Source of the DNA: Mytilus edulis
Taxonomy: Eukaryota > Mollusca > Bivalvia > Mytilida > Mytilidae
Reading direction: 5' to 3'
Assembly: GCF_963676685.1 (NCBI RefSeq)
Contig: NC_092352.1
Coordinates: 28,415,117-28,479,116 of the forward strand
Length of the DNA stretch: 64,000 nt
Shown: in pieces, positions 19,989 to 35,000 of the stretch
How positions within the stretch are numbered: position 1 is the stretch's first letter
Layout: every line of letters starts with the position of its first letter
Position numbers and translations under genes: made by a program
Notes under the pieces: generated by a model
Seen by the model: only the letters and a program-made list of their open reading frames with translations
Databases searched by the model: none
What the model was told of the DNA's origin: nothing

Positions 19989-20015
19989 TCAGCAGTACAT
20001 TGTGTAGTATAGATA
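19989..20015 (-). CDS. Calpain B exon 20, terminal micro-exon (residues 677-684)
   Basis: After acceptor TTTTTCAG the frame reads YLYYTMYC and TGA, the usual short hydrophobic calpain tail. Too short for ORF calling, but phase and sequence both fit. Confidence 0.82.
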   Translation of the reverse strand, partial: YLYYTMYC

Positions 20016-23000
20016 CTGAAAAAGAGAAAAGACATTTCTCCAAATATTTCATGATTATGCAATTGTATGCCTTTAAAAAAAACGTTTGACTAACACTCGC
20101 TGTTCTGTTGAACTCTATTAAAAAAAAACTTTATATAGAAACAAGAAAAAATATACCAATTCAAAACTGTACATGAAGGAATTAGTTTTTAATGTTTTGC
20201 TTTTGAACATGGTTAAAGAGAAACAAAGGTCAGTGAACATTTCCCCTGTTGTAGAATGGATAAATACTTTAATCTTCAAATCTAAATTGAGATAATGTGG
20301 GTTTTAGTAAGATTGAATTCTCATTACTTTTCTTGTAATTATTTAACATTGAAAACTTACTTCATTTAAGGTGAATGAAGCAGCATCATTATTACCACCG
20401 GTTTTCAACTGCTGTTCCTTGAATAGTTCTAAAATAGAATAGAAAGATGCTTTTTAAAGTAAATAGACTTTGCAATACAAAGTTTTCATCAATAACCTTG
20501 AAGCAAAAACAAACTCCTAAAATACCTGACACAAATGCAAGCAATGAAACAATTATAACAAATAAATAAAGAATGTATGTTTGCTTATTAATGTTGAAGT
20601 CCATATGATGCCATATAGATATTTTCATGTTTTAGTTTAGGAATGAAACAAGATGAGATACAAAAAACGTTAAAGATTATATTAAATTAGAGGATTAAAA
20701 AAGCATCTATACAAAATATTTTGCAATTATTTATCCAATAGCCGTTAAAAGATTAGTGCAAGAATATATTGTCTACTAGATAACCTGACTAAACAATAAT
20801 ATACAGGGGCCTGAATATATCATTTTTAGTTTTTTTACTTTGGCTCAACCAGGGATGAAATCGGCAAATTCAGCCCTAAAAAAAATCACTTTTATTAACT
20901 GTGATCTTATTTAAATAATCTTATTGGAGAATGTGAATTAATTCAAAGCAGAGCAAAACATTTATATCTATCTAAAAAAGACATTACTAGGTTGTGAAAC
21001 TTTAGTCCCATCTGTTTGTATAGTATATGAACAATAAAATATGTTTAAACTCTTAAGATATTTACCAAACATTAATGTGAGTTTAAAGATCACTATCAAA
21101 AAATCTGTCAGTCTGATTTTATTGTTCCTGTTTCCATAGCGACGTACAATCGCTATCTGTACCTGTCTGTTTACAGTAAAACCTGAAAAAGTCAATAATG
21201 TAAATGTTTAAAAACTGTAAAAGATCATTGGCGGATCCAGGGGGTGGGGGGTTGAAAACCCCCCCCCCCCTTTTTTGGGGGCCGATTAATGGCTGGATCC
21301 ACCTTTGAAGATGTATAGTAAAGTAATGTATCATTTACAACAAAGTGATCATATGAAAACATGAACACACACTCCACATGTTCTTATTCAACAGTTCAAC
21401 TAAAATGAACTGAAATCAAACTTAAACTTTCAAGAATGAACACATTGGTGTGGTTAGCATATCATCAATCTTTATTCAAAGTTTTAGAAAACAGAAAGAA
21501 GGTGTCTGGGAGACCTGAAAAGCGCATACACATTACAACTCATCACTGATAAACAGCTGACTGAAATCATTCTGTTCAATAGTACTTGAAAAAAGTGTGA
21601 CACAAATATTTAACTTCATTTAGCCTTTGGAATAATTCATAGTTCATGTATCCTATTGAAGAAAGTATTTGATTTTCAAAATTGAAAGTAGATATCTGAT
21701 AGTTGTAAAAAGTGCTCACATATAATAACTCATCACTGCAAAGCTGTGACCAAATATTAAGTCATTAGTTTCTGTAATGCCTGAGAAAATTGTGATGAAT
21801 ATATTTGCTGGACAATTGGAGGAATGACAGACAGGATAGATAAGGCGAGTTATTTGATGTTTGAAAAGTGCAGTGAACTTGCAAGCATATCAGATAAAAA
21901 AAAATATTATGTGATGGCAGTGAGAAGACGCTTGTAATTTGCAAACATATAGCAGTAAGCATGTTTATTAGAATTAACATATAAATACAATTATTTCAGT
22001 ATAAATGCAGGAGTCAGGTAATCTTTCTCAAAGTTTATAATTTCACAGTTATACCAACCAACACTGTTATAGATTTAAATATCATTTATAGATATAAAAA
22101 ATGCAGATTTTTTTACTATTTCAAGTAGATAGATAACTTTTAAAAACTATTTAGAACTCCATTAAAAAATAGGTGATTTATGGGCATCAACACTTTTAAG
22201 AATTGTTATTTCATGAGAAGCAAAGTATTTAGATAAAGCGATTATGTATTTATGGAAGTGTATTAAAGGGATATTGTCTATCACAGATATGTCAACAAAG
22301 CCAATTCAAGCATCCTATGTGAGGCTATGTTGTACAATATGTCTAGATACTTGTACATCCATGCTCTTACAACAGATAAATAATTCACTTACCGGCACCT
22401 ATATATGGACCTGCATTATTTAATTATGACATAAAGGTATAATACATTTGATTATAATCAATTAGTTTAATATTTCTGTATTGCCTTCATCTTTAATTAA
22501 AATGTTATACAAGAATAGAGTTTTGATATTGAAACTAATTTAATTTGAAGACTGGAAATGAAAAGTGTTTTAAACAACAAACATTTTGACTATCAGACTT
22601 ACACTGTAGTAAATGTATCATGGTGAAACACTACTAATAGGAGTGAGGATTATTATTATGTCATGGTTTGAAAAGAATGGATATTAGAGCAAACTGTGGA
22701 TTCATTTATATTTGTGGATACCAATTTTCGAGGATTGAGGAAAAATAGTATTTTAGTGGTTACTTTTCATGGTTTTGCCAAAATCTATATTCTAGCCTAT
22801 ATACAATTTCTACTATTGTGTCTTTAAAGAAGATATATTCGTGGTTTACCTCTTACCACAAAATCCATGAAAATTGGTATCCCAATGAAAAATAATGAAT
22901 CCATAGTAAAATATATAGCATATCAGTAGAAAAAGAAGTGGCATTAATAGTTTAAATATGCATAATAACTCAATGAATCAAAGCTCACCTAAAGCACTGA

Positions 23001-26000
23001 AAAGTTTGCTTAGTTCGTATGTATCTACGCTGGCAGTCCCATCCTTGTCAAACTGCTCAAATATTTTCTGTAAAAATATAAATCAAATCTAGATATAACC
23101 TTTTTATAAAAAAGCTGTTGGCATCAAATTGGCTTTCTCTCATTGTATGCGTAGATATTCTCTTTCACATTCATTGGTGTTTTGTGGATGTATAGCAATC
23201 TTATCATTTCTCTATTTTTATACTACTGAAGATTTATTTATTTTTGGTTGTAACAATTTTCTTTAAAAAAAAACATGTTTCATTTGTTAGGATACTTGAT
23301 TTCTTGGCTTGAAAAAGTTATTTAGGAATATGTTTATTTTTAACTTTCAAATTTGTGTTTTTAGGGATTTTTCCACATTCCTGTCCTATTAATGTTTATC
23401 AGGGATACACATTACTAACATATCTACCTTGTAAGCTTTAATTTCATTCCATCCTTTTACAACTTCATCAAAATTGAGTGCACCAGAACGATTTCTCTGA
23501 ATTTAGGTTAAGGATGATAATAAAAATTCTGTTCATTGTTCACTTCTTTGTCTTCCATACAAACATAATTTTCCGTTTCAAGTAATTGCTATACAAAACA
23601 TATTCTCTTTGCTAGGAAAATCATCAAAGAATCAGAAATAGGGTAATTTTTAGATACTCTCTGGTATGATGGACAAAAAAAGCAAGTACACAACAAAAAT
23701 AACTGCTTGAACAATAAATAAACTAATGTAATCAGTAAAAACAAATTATGTCTGATCTTGGTAACCTAATTAATAGGGTCCTTTAAAAAAGGTAAAAAGA
23801 TAGAGACTTAGTCTCTGCAGATATCTGAAATACCACTGGCCCACTATTTAATATAAAAGGATACATCCATCAGTGTAACCAGAGATCTAGCTGCCTCTAA
23901 ACTAAACAATATAGATTCTCCAAATTCTGTAAAAATAAAATCACACTTATTTATATTTACTTAAAATCTTGTGTAAAATGAATTCTATAAGATGGACGTA
24001 CATATAAAAAAGATGTGGTATGATTGCCAATGAGACAACTGTCCACACGAGACCAAAATGACACAGACATTAACAACTATAGGTCACTGTTAGGCCTTGA
24101 ACAATGAGCAAAGCCCATACCGCATAGTCAGCTATAAAAGGCCCCAATATGACAATGTAAAACAATTCAAACAAGAAAACTGACGGCCTTATTTATATAA
24201 AAAAATGAATGAAAACAAATATGTAACACATAAACAGATGACAACCACTGAATTACAGTGAATTAATCATTTGAATATGGAAACATTATATTGTCTTCAA
24301 CAGGAGAGAAGAGTTACTTCACTTCAAATTTCCAAATATTGTAAAAATGTGTAATGAAAATCTAAGAAGGAAGGCCTCACAAAATTTCGTTGTAAATTGT
24401 ACAAGTGTTCCTTCATAAACAAATGATAGAACTAATTGAAGGTTTAGGACATATATATCTTTATGTTTGGTTTGAGATATTTAGTTCATCATTCAATACA
24501 TATAAATAAGGCTGTCACATTTCTATTATTTCTCATAAATTACCCCCCCCCCCCCCCCCCCCAACAACAACAACAACTGATTAATCCCATCAATAAAGCT
24601 TAAACAATAAAATTTCCTCTGGAAAGGTTGCCCTTTATTATGACTTTGATTGTTCTTTATGAGCCCTGTTAGTTTTTATGATGTTTATTACACAATCATC
24701 TTTCATATGAGCCAAATTAACTGTAACCAGGAGTAAGTTTGGTAAGAGCAAAATATATAAAGTTCAATGTTACAAGATTAAATATTTTAAGTTGACTTAA
24801 AGACATGTGAGAAAGTTAAATAGAACTTTTAGTGTCAAAGTTTTATTCTAAAGCGTTGATTTTTACATCCCAAATAGGTCAATATAAAAAAATTTGGGGA
24901 TATTTGACAAACCAACAGGATTTCGCCCAAATTTAGGACTAGGAAAATTAGAGCTCAAGCATCGGCAAAATAAATATTCAAGTTACAAACATTATTTTAA
25001 AAGATTTTTTTTGTCAACGTATGCACTCTATGTTTCGTGTCTAATAGTCAATGGAAATTCTAAAATAAAAGCAGAACACATCCTACTATTATTCTATAAA
25101 AAATCTCTGTCTTTAACTGTTATTGTTGAATCCCTCTTTACCTTACCTGATGCAGATAATTCTCTAAGAAAATGTTTTAATTCTTTTGCATAAATATGTC
25201 CATCTTCAGTGGCATGCTTCATAAACAATTCCTTCACTGGATCTAATGGTTTAACTGGCTTTGGCTACCGGGAAAAAAATGTACTTTAGATGAAACTAGT
25301 TTAATCATATTAAATTACATACCTGTCTAAACCTAACTCCTTTGGGACTAAACATTTTTTTTCACATAAGACATGTGTTTAGTGTACGTACAAAGGTTTA
25401 AATACTATCAAATATTTACAGTCAGTTCCAATACAAGTGTTCAGTTTTCACAAAGTTTCTGATTATGCAAGGTTTCACTATAGATAGGTTTCTTTATTAT
25501 ACAATTTAAATTTGAGTCATTTGCCTTGGCTGCCATTTGGAGGGGTAATTATTTATTTTCCTATTGTTGTACAAACCAGTCTGATGAGAGAGTACTGATC
25601 CCTACTAGATGGCAGCAATGAATCAAGCAAGGCTAAGAGAATCTAAAATGTTTAAAAACATTTATTTTGAAGGTCTACAGTTCAGTATGGCAAGTTGAAT
25701 TTGGCTAATTTATCAAGGAACTTCGCACATAGACCCCAACATGGTGACAGAAGGGAGATTTACTCTGGCTCAAATTGTGTCAATTGATACTTTTCTCTTT
25801 TCAACTGCCAAACAGCTAATGATTATGACAGACACCATAAATAAGCAAATGTATCCTTTTTTTTTCTCATAACTTTCTCAGGATAATTTATTTTGTGAAG
25901 AGAACATGATTTTGTCCTACAGGTAAACCAGCATTTAAATGAATCAAATTAATAGCAGTTTACTTACAAGTTCATTCTTATCATCTTCTTCCAGTAACCT

Positions 26001-29000
26001 GAAATGTTGATAAAATTGATTAAATTTTAATATTATTTAAACAAAATTTCATATTATACATCGTCAAAATGCAACATTTTTGAAGTTTCCAACCTGTTGC
26101 AACTTCCTCATACAAATTTGAAGAGGATTTGATAAATAAAGATGAAGGCACTATTCTGGGGAAAACAGGAATGCTGGACAGAATGACAGAAGAGTCAAAC
26201 CATTACATACTTTACAACTTCATTGATTGATATATAATCCCATATTATTTATCCTTTTTCTATGTTATTATATTTTAGATGTCGGCTAAGCATTAATGAG
26301 ACAGACTCTAAATATTTGCTTTTACTATTTGTATGTATAATTTCTAGCTTTAATATTCCAAATTAAAAATATGAGTGTACAAATTGTGCCAGTGAGATGG
26401 TAGCCCCACATTTATACAAATAAGCTAAACAACATATAGATTTAACATACAGTATCCCATGATAAATAGGTATCAGAATAATCAATATGTCAAGCTCTAA
26501 AACAACTTGAGTTAAAAAATGACAATTTTATCATCATTTAGTGTAAAAAAACAAAACAAAATGGATTCCTGGAATATTCTTGTTCATTTTCAGCATTTTT
26601 TTCCTATTCTTTCCTAACCATTGGGCTTTTTCTGATTTTTTGGGGGAAATTTTATTTTGAATACATAATTTCTCAAGAATCAACATAAATCCATTGAAAA
26701 AACAAACCAATCAGACAATACACTAATACAATTTAGCTTTACAGGTAATTTTAAAGTTAATCTTAAGTGATTAACTTCAATGGTAGCACATGTTTCTTTT
26801 AATCTGTATTGGAATATGTAACTGGTTATTTTTTTAGAAAAATTTAGTACACTTTTCTGGCAAAATTAGTACTTTTAAAGTAATCAATTCTTATTATTTT
26901 TACAAGATGTTTTTCCATAATGTAGAAAAACAACTTTAGAATTCCACTTACCCACTATCAGCTGGTTTCTCTGTGTACAACCTGAGCATAAATTTGGCTT
27001 CATCATGTGCCTTGAATGTACTAGGTATCAAAGCATAAACACCAGGGTCTAACTCAAATCGTCTTGTGACTTCACGATTGTATTCATAAATCCCTGATCT
27101 TTTTCGTAGAATTAAAGCATTTCTTGGAGCTGATTCTCCGTCTAGTGGTCTCCTTTGAAATGCTCTCAACTGTACAAAAATCAGGTTATACATGTTCAAA
27201 TTTAAATAAAAATCTGAATTGTTTGAATAAGATTTGTGGCTAGAAGTTAGTACATTCAAAATTTAGCTGCATAATGAACATCTAATTATATATTATTTTT
27301 CAACAATACCTTTATAAATATGGACCTTTCATATGCAGACATTTGTGATAGCATATTAATCTGTCATTCTGGCATAACAGATTACTGCATATAATAGGTT
27401 CAGATTTTCACCAAAATAACCTTTATTACTGCAGAAATAGTTCAATAAATGAGGTAGATCATTTAGTTCCTTCTCATGGTAGAGACTTTTATTACAGAAA
27501 CAGAAAAAAAATTCAGCAATTGCCTTATAATGGGAGATAACTCAGATAGTTTAGTTGAACAAAAATGTAATGTTTATTTTTCTTCTTTTTTTTTAGAAAG
27601 AGGCACTGTTACCCTTATATTTTCTGATTATCAATAAACCTCTTTTCTATTAAAAATCACAAAATTACATAATTACCTTATAGACATCAAATCCTATAGC
27701 AACAGTTGATTTATTATTCATTTCTTTCTCTGTCAAAGTTGCAATCAGGGTACATAACCCTGAACTGTCTGTTATATCCACATCTTTTAGTGTTATGAAA
27801 AACTGAGGATTTTTCCAGTAAAGATCTGAAAAAAAGAAAATCCAAGGTAAAATTTCTAAATAATTTCCAGCTAATTTTCTATAATCATTGAAAACTGATT
27901 TAGTCACATGCAAAAAATATAGCACTATTTTTTTTTTCGTTTTTAGAACTGTAAAAAAACAACAACAAGGTCATAACTTGATCTGTCCTTTTTTACACCC
28001 TATATACTTGCCTAACAATTAGGGCAATGGTAGAGGCTCAATGTAAACATATTTTTATTTATATTTGAAATTCACCTGGTGTGGAAATGTCTATGTTTTC
28101 TTCCACATTAACATTTATTTTCTTTATATATCATCATTTAATTAATCCCTACTCATATCATTATTCAAATACATGAATGACATTTTTTCATTTTTTTTTT
28201 AGCTAAATTTTTCTGTTCAGTTCTCTACAAAATACCTGAATCAGATTTGCTGGCATGAATGAAAGTATTTACAACATTTACTGAAACTGTAGTAAAGAAT
28301 CTCCTTCTGCCTAAGTAGAATTATCTCCCCTGCCTAAGTTGGGTTGTTAAATACAACCTTTCACAGTCATGTTTCTTAATTTCTAGGTTTGAAATATTTT
28401 CTATAGTCTCCAATACCACTTATTCAAAATAGCCTCTAATATGTTTATGTTGACAATTGCCACAATTTCCTCCAGCCATCAGTTCTCACAAAAAAACCTG
28501 AATCAGCTTTGCTGGCATTACTACTATCTACAACAGTTAATGATATTGTAGTAAATTATCTCCTCCTGTCTTAGTAGAATTATCTCCACTTGCTTAAGGA
28601 TGTACACCTCTGAGAAGCCAAAAATTTCTAGAATTAAAAATTTTCTAAACCTGAATTTTTGGTTTTCATGACTGTAAAAAAATAATTGGTGATGAAAAAA
28701 TCCTATGGTGGTGCACTTCTTTTTTTGCTACGGCCTTTTGAAAGTACCTAATTTTGATAATTTTTCCATTTTTCATCAATTTTTACCTATTTTTGGGGCT
28801 ATTATCATGAAAAAAATCACAGTTCTACAATCAAGTTTTTTGTCATACTTTGTATAAAGGTGAAGGTGACCTATCTGAATAAATTTGAATAATAAAAAAA
28901 ATATAAGTAGGTGTTAATATTATAAGAAAGTTTTATCATATTTTGATGCTTTTTTGAGTCAAATTTATCATTGTTGTCAATTTTGAAAGTTTGTGACTTT

Positions 29001-32000
29001 TCTCCCTTTTAAGAAAAAATATGCACATATTTTTTCAACTTATTTGTTATAATTGATTGAAAAAATACATATCTAAGAAATTTGAAAAGAAAAAAGAATG
29101 TGGGATGTACATGTTTCTGGTAAAATCATTTTTTGTATTCCTCACCCATTTTCTCAAAATTTTGGCTACAAAGACTGACTTGATTGGTAATAAAATTTGA
29201 AAAATTGATTACTCAAAAACTACTCATTGGAAATACCCAATTTTTTCGCAGAGTTAAGTTTGATTATAACATTTTTTAAATTCATTGATATTTTCCACTT
29301 GTATAACATATTTTTAAAAAAATTCCAGAACGAGATTTCAACGAGACTGAAACGTCAGAAGAATACATCCTTAAGTTGGGATGGTTGATACAACCTTTTT
29401 AAAAGTCATGTCTCTTAATTTCTAGGTTAGAAATATTCTCTATAATATCCAATGCTCCACTTATTCAAATTATTCTCCTGTTCATTCTTTTGGACAATTG
29501 TCACAATTTTCAACAGCCCTTTAGGAGAAGATTATCTCCCCTAACTGAAATGAATTGCTATACAGATGTATGACATAGCTTGAAACAGATAACTTCCTAT
29601 ACCTTGGTATGGATGATTTCCACAACCTCCAGCAGTAAGTCCCCTTATCCATGCATCATGGTAAACTGTTACTTCCCAATTTTGTTTTCTCTGTAAAATA
29701 AATCCAAAAATAAATAGGTCTAACAATCTCTGGAAAGTCTTCATTATGAAAATTTCTATACCACACAATATGCTTGAGCAAAAAAATGTACTTGTACACT
29801 TTTTGTTAGCTTGTTACTATTTTTATTTAGTTATTCCGTGATTTGTGGTCACAACATTATACGTTTTTCGTTGATGAAGGTGATGATCGGTGATGGTGAT
29901 GATGATGTTTGATGTATGATGAGATTGATATATGATGTGACCACTTGATATAATGTTGTGACCACAGCATATAATGGTGTGAGCACTGCATATAATGTTG
30001 TGAGCACTGCATATAATGCTGATCATTAACATAAGGCAGTAATGGCGTTCCAAAAACACAAGCTTCTTACTTCCATATCATCTTCAGAACCTTAAGTGAG
30101 CAAGCTCGGATACCCCTCAGTCAAAAAGATTTAAAGGGGAAATATTGTTCAACGCAAATCTATACTCTAACTAAAACAACCAGACTGACAGACCAACTAA
30201 AGACAGAGTGAATGATTGAATGACAGACATGTCAAACAATATATAATCCATAAGATATAGGAAGATATGGTATGAGTGCCAATGAGGCAACTCTCCATCT
30301 AAGTAACAATTAATAAAAGTAAATCATTATAGGTCAAGGTACAGCCTTTAACACAGAGCCTTGGCTCACCCCAAACAGCAGCTTTCTCTAAGTGAGGGGT
30401 ATAATAATTTGATTTTAGTAGTCAATATTTGTTCTTAATATATATTTAACAAATACCTCATCATTGGCTATTTCTGATGTTAATGAATCTGGCTGTAAGT
30501 GACACAATTGGATTTCATCAAAGTTTCTTAATACATCTATAAATGGTATCCTGTGGAAATAAAATAAAACATAGAAAAATGTATCACACAATACTCAACC
30601 AAAAATGTATCACACAATACTAAACCAAAAATGTATCACACAATACTCAACCAAAAATGTATCACACAATACTCAACCAAAAATGTATCACACAATACTC
30701 AACCGAAAATGTATCACACAAATACTCAACCGAAAATGTATCACACAATACTCAACCAAAAATGTATCACACAATACTCAACCGAAAATGTATCACACAA
30801 TACTCAACGAAAAATGTATCACACAATACTCAACGAAAAATGTATCACACAATACTCAACCGAAAATGTATCACACAATACTCAACGAAAAATGTATCGC
30901 ACAATACTCAACCAAAAATGTATCACACAATACTCAACCAAAAATGAAGAGATCTAATATGAGTGCTATACAGAAATATAAAAGAGTAGTGTGACGAAGC
31001 ACCCATGCATTAAACTAGATTTAAAAGAGAAACATACTTAACACTTTTCGATATGAACATAAATAAAGTATGGTTATGACACTAAAATATATGATAATTT
31101 AAACATTACATATGTATCACTGTTTATCAACAATAGTTTACAGTTTATCAGGACATCTGTCCTCTAATAGTTTTTTAGGCATGGTAACAGCATTCAGTAC
31201 AGATTTCTCATGTTTTATAAAGTGCAGTAAAAAAAATTATTGAAGAGATTATTTTGCTGAAAAATACAAGCAACATCATTATGAGTATATTTGAAGAATT
31301 ACCAGAATTCACCATCATCTGTAATGACTATTCCAAGTTTTGTCCGTGCTTCCTGTGAAATGTTCCTGATTTCATCTGAGCTACAAAAAACCAGCCATTT
31401 GTACCAACAAATTTACACGAAAAAAAAATGTTTTTAAGTCATGCTTAATTCAATAAAACTAACAATTATTAGGTCTTTCCACTTTTCTGTGGAAAGACCT
31501 ATTGTTTTTCTTCTGATTATTTTTTTTTTCTTTCGCCTAATAATGTTCTTGCAATAAATATTTCTTTCGCAATATGTCACTTAGATATTTGGTATATGAT
31601 ATGGAACAGTTTATGCGCTTTTGAAATTTACCCTGCGTAACCGAATACTTTTCTTTGTAGGAGTTATCTCCCCAAACACTGTTTTCCTTGTGTCCACGAC
31701 TCCTTCGCAACCGTAAAAGATTACGACAAATTTATTTTATAAAATTGCTCGTTATAACCTTCGCATGATTTGTCCAATTTCGACCGAAGCAATATGAACG
31801 CTCCATATGAGAGTTATTTCCCCTTTTTTATTTGAAATTTTGAAATGTATTTTAAACTGAAACACCATAAGTGATAGAGACCTAGGATCTTTTGATTTGA
31901 GGTCCTTGGTCCAAAAAAATGAAAATTTGGTCAAGGTCAAAGGTTAAGGTCATTTTCTAATTTTTTGAATTAGGCTTATTTCCACTCATTTCCAGAAACT

Positions 32001-35000
32001 GTATAAGATATCGACAAATTATTTTGACTAAATTGTTAGTTGCGACATGTCGTAACTTAATAATTTTAGTTGAAAGGGTGCGTAGACAATGAATGGGAGT
32101 TTTTGCCCCTATCATATCTAAAATTATGCGTAAAGTGATATAACTTATTAATCATACATATTAGAGACCTAGGGTCTTTTGATTTGAGATCCTCAGTTTG
32201 TGACCTTCAAATTGAGGTCAAGGTCATAGGTTAATTTGACATTCTAGATTTTGACCTTTGCTTTAAATTCATATCTATACATCATAAAGCCATATGAACT
32301 GACATTTTAGACTTGATTTTAATATTTTAATATCAAAATAGATATTAACTGGTGGAAAGACCTTCAATTGTTCTCTGAACAATTGGTTTTTAATTGTTTA
32401 TAAGATTTCTAGTGTGAAAAATGGAACAGCTGTCAAAAGAAAACAATAAAAATCTTGTTATTTATAATTTTATTACAAGTAAAATTATGTATTACATGCA
32501 TTGTAGATGCTTGTACATAATTTCTGTTTTTCTTTTATACAATCCCTATCTTTAAAAATTTCTTCTGAAGTTGTCTGACTGATCTATTATCTCTTTCTTT
32601 GTCTGTGTTGCTCTATTCATTGAACAAATAGCTACATTTCAAACATTGGCTTAATTTCAAAAGTAAAAGCCACTTGAAAATCTTAACTACTTATAAAAAT
32701 CTCTATTAAAGGGACTTAGTTTTGGTGATCGGTTAATACTTGAGTGCAAGAGACTGTAGGTTCAGTTTAAATTCAAACTAAAGAATTCAATACTGGATAC
32801 CACAGATTTTTTTATATAAACATCAAACTTATCCAACAAATCTTGCATTCCATATCAATTTTTAAATAAAAACTAAGCAACTTACTGATCAGACCAGTCT
32901 CCCTTCCATTCTGATCTGCCCCATGGATTTCTAAGACGTAACAACTGTATATTGTTGCCTCTGTATGGTACCTGTATGAAAATTCATCAGTATCAAAATT
33001 GTTTTTAATCTGAAAACTACTAGTCCTTTCTTCTCATTATATGATAGAATCATTTTCATAACAGCATGGACAAGACCATTACTTGGCGGGCTCAGGTTAT
33101 CAATTGACTGGTCAGATTAGGTGAATGTTCGTCTCTAACACCAACTCGTCAGGTGGTACATGTACTGTTGCATTCTAAACGTCTAAATCAGATACTAATA
33201 TGAATAACAAGCAGAGGACTTAACCTTGTGTGTTGATTTAAATGTTGAATACTTAAACTTTCTTGTTTTGTTCTTGTGCACCTACATGTGATTTACTTTA
33301 TTCTATTTGAATCCCCATTGGAAGGCCCCTGACAGACTGAGTGAGTGAAAATCACTGTTATCGATAGCTGATGACAAACGCGTTTAAGATAAATGATTCA
33401 GACTTGTTATTACCAACATAAATATTGCTGTTGTCCACGCTGTTATGAAAATGATACAATTGTCATAAATGATTTCTGAATGGAGCTTTCATTCATTAAA
33501 AAAAAAATCCAACATTACATAAGAAATGGTCACATTAATAAATGTTAAAATGAAAGTGCAACATTTAATATTTAGCATGTTAAGGACAATTGGTTCAGTA
33601 ATTTGGAATCCAGTGTTGCAAAATTTGATATTTCTATCTTAGAATGAAATAATCCATCAAAAAAGATATTATACATTTTCTAATGAACTTATACATCCAT
33701 TGTATCTATTTTCAAAATCAAATTTAATTATTATCATTTTTCACGATCACATTTTATTTTTAAATAAAAGTATATTAGAAGGCATATTTGAACAGATATA
33801 TATGTAGCTATAACAATAATCTCTATAAACATACCGAAGCAATTCCTGTTATGCTGTAGGCATGTCCCATGAACAAACCATTGGTCATCTCAACTTCTGG
33901 TGTATTGGCATTTTCTGGTAACTACAAAAAATCCCTGCCATCATTCTATATGTATTTTGTACAGTCCTCTTTCTATTTATTGGAACCAGTAAATTAGGGT
34001 GGCTCAAGTTAAAGTTACATATATTTATGTGAGTATTGAGTATGTTACTATACTCAATTAAAGCCAGAGTTTGGACATGATGGACTGTTTGTAGTGATAG
34101 TATCACCAAATGTCTACATTCAATAAAAATATAAATTTATCATAACTGATAAAACTGAACTCAAACGGTTTGAAAACTTAAAATATTGTTGACAATGTGA
34201 TTTAATAAAAGGTTAGACACACAAACATCTGTCACAGAAACTCTGCAAAGTTATCTATTAAGTATTATATATATCTAGCCAATTATTGACCAAAAAAAAC
34301 CCGAACATTTCTATTCAACAAAATTTTCAAGGTTTCAGTCAAATTTCACTGATTGTCTTTGAATGTACACTGTTAGCTATTGGGACTAAAAAATCATTGT
34401 CTCAATTCATAAAATTATGTATTAGCAATTTCTTGAGTGTTAAAAAATATCTATTTGACTTAAATTTTTCCAAAAAACTTACATGAATACTAGCACCCAT
34501 TAAGGAATTCATCTGATAACTTTTCCATACTAGATCATATAAATTATGTTGTATCTTTGACTTGTCTTTCAGATCTATATATTCTGATATTGAACCAGTC
34601 ATATCTACGATGGCATCTTGTAATTTACCGCCATCTAATGCTTCGTAATTACCTCGCAATCTACAAGATATAAATAATAGTATAGCCCTTCTGCATGTAA
34701 GGGAGCAAGAAACTCAATCTAGTTACCATGCAATATACAAAGTGAAAACATATGTTTTGTTACTAAGGAAGAGGACACAAACTTCCATTTCAAAAACAAA
34801 ACAAGAAAAAAGAGATTTTTGAAAGAACACTGTCACAGCTAGTAATAAATCTATAAATTAAATTAAAAAAGCTTTATTTTCTTGAGATAAATTGGTTTAT
34901 TTTTACTTTTATTTTTGTTAGTTTGAAATGCTGCATCAAAGGTAAATTAAGAGTAGATTTGACAAAAAAGAGGAAAAGGTTTTATACAAGTGAACGGCTT

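Noticed and set aside
24894-25193. 99-aa plus open frame
   Set aside because: Overlaps calpain B exon 14 on the opposite strand and shows no domain.
30605-30994. Three overlapping long open frames of repeated MYHTILN / CITQYST peptides
   Set aside because: They are the three plus-strand frames of the 26-bp minisatellite in calpain B intron 8, not genes.
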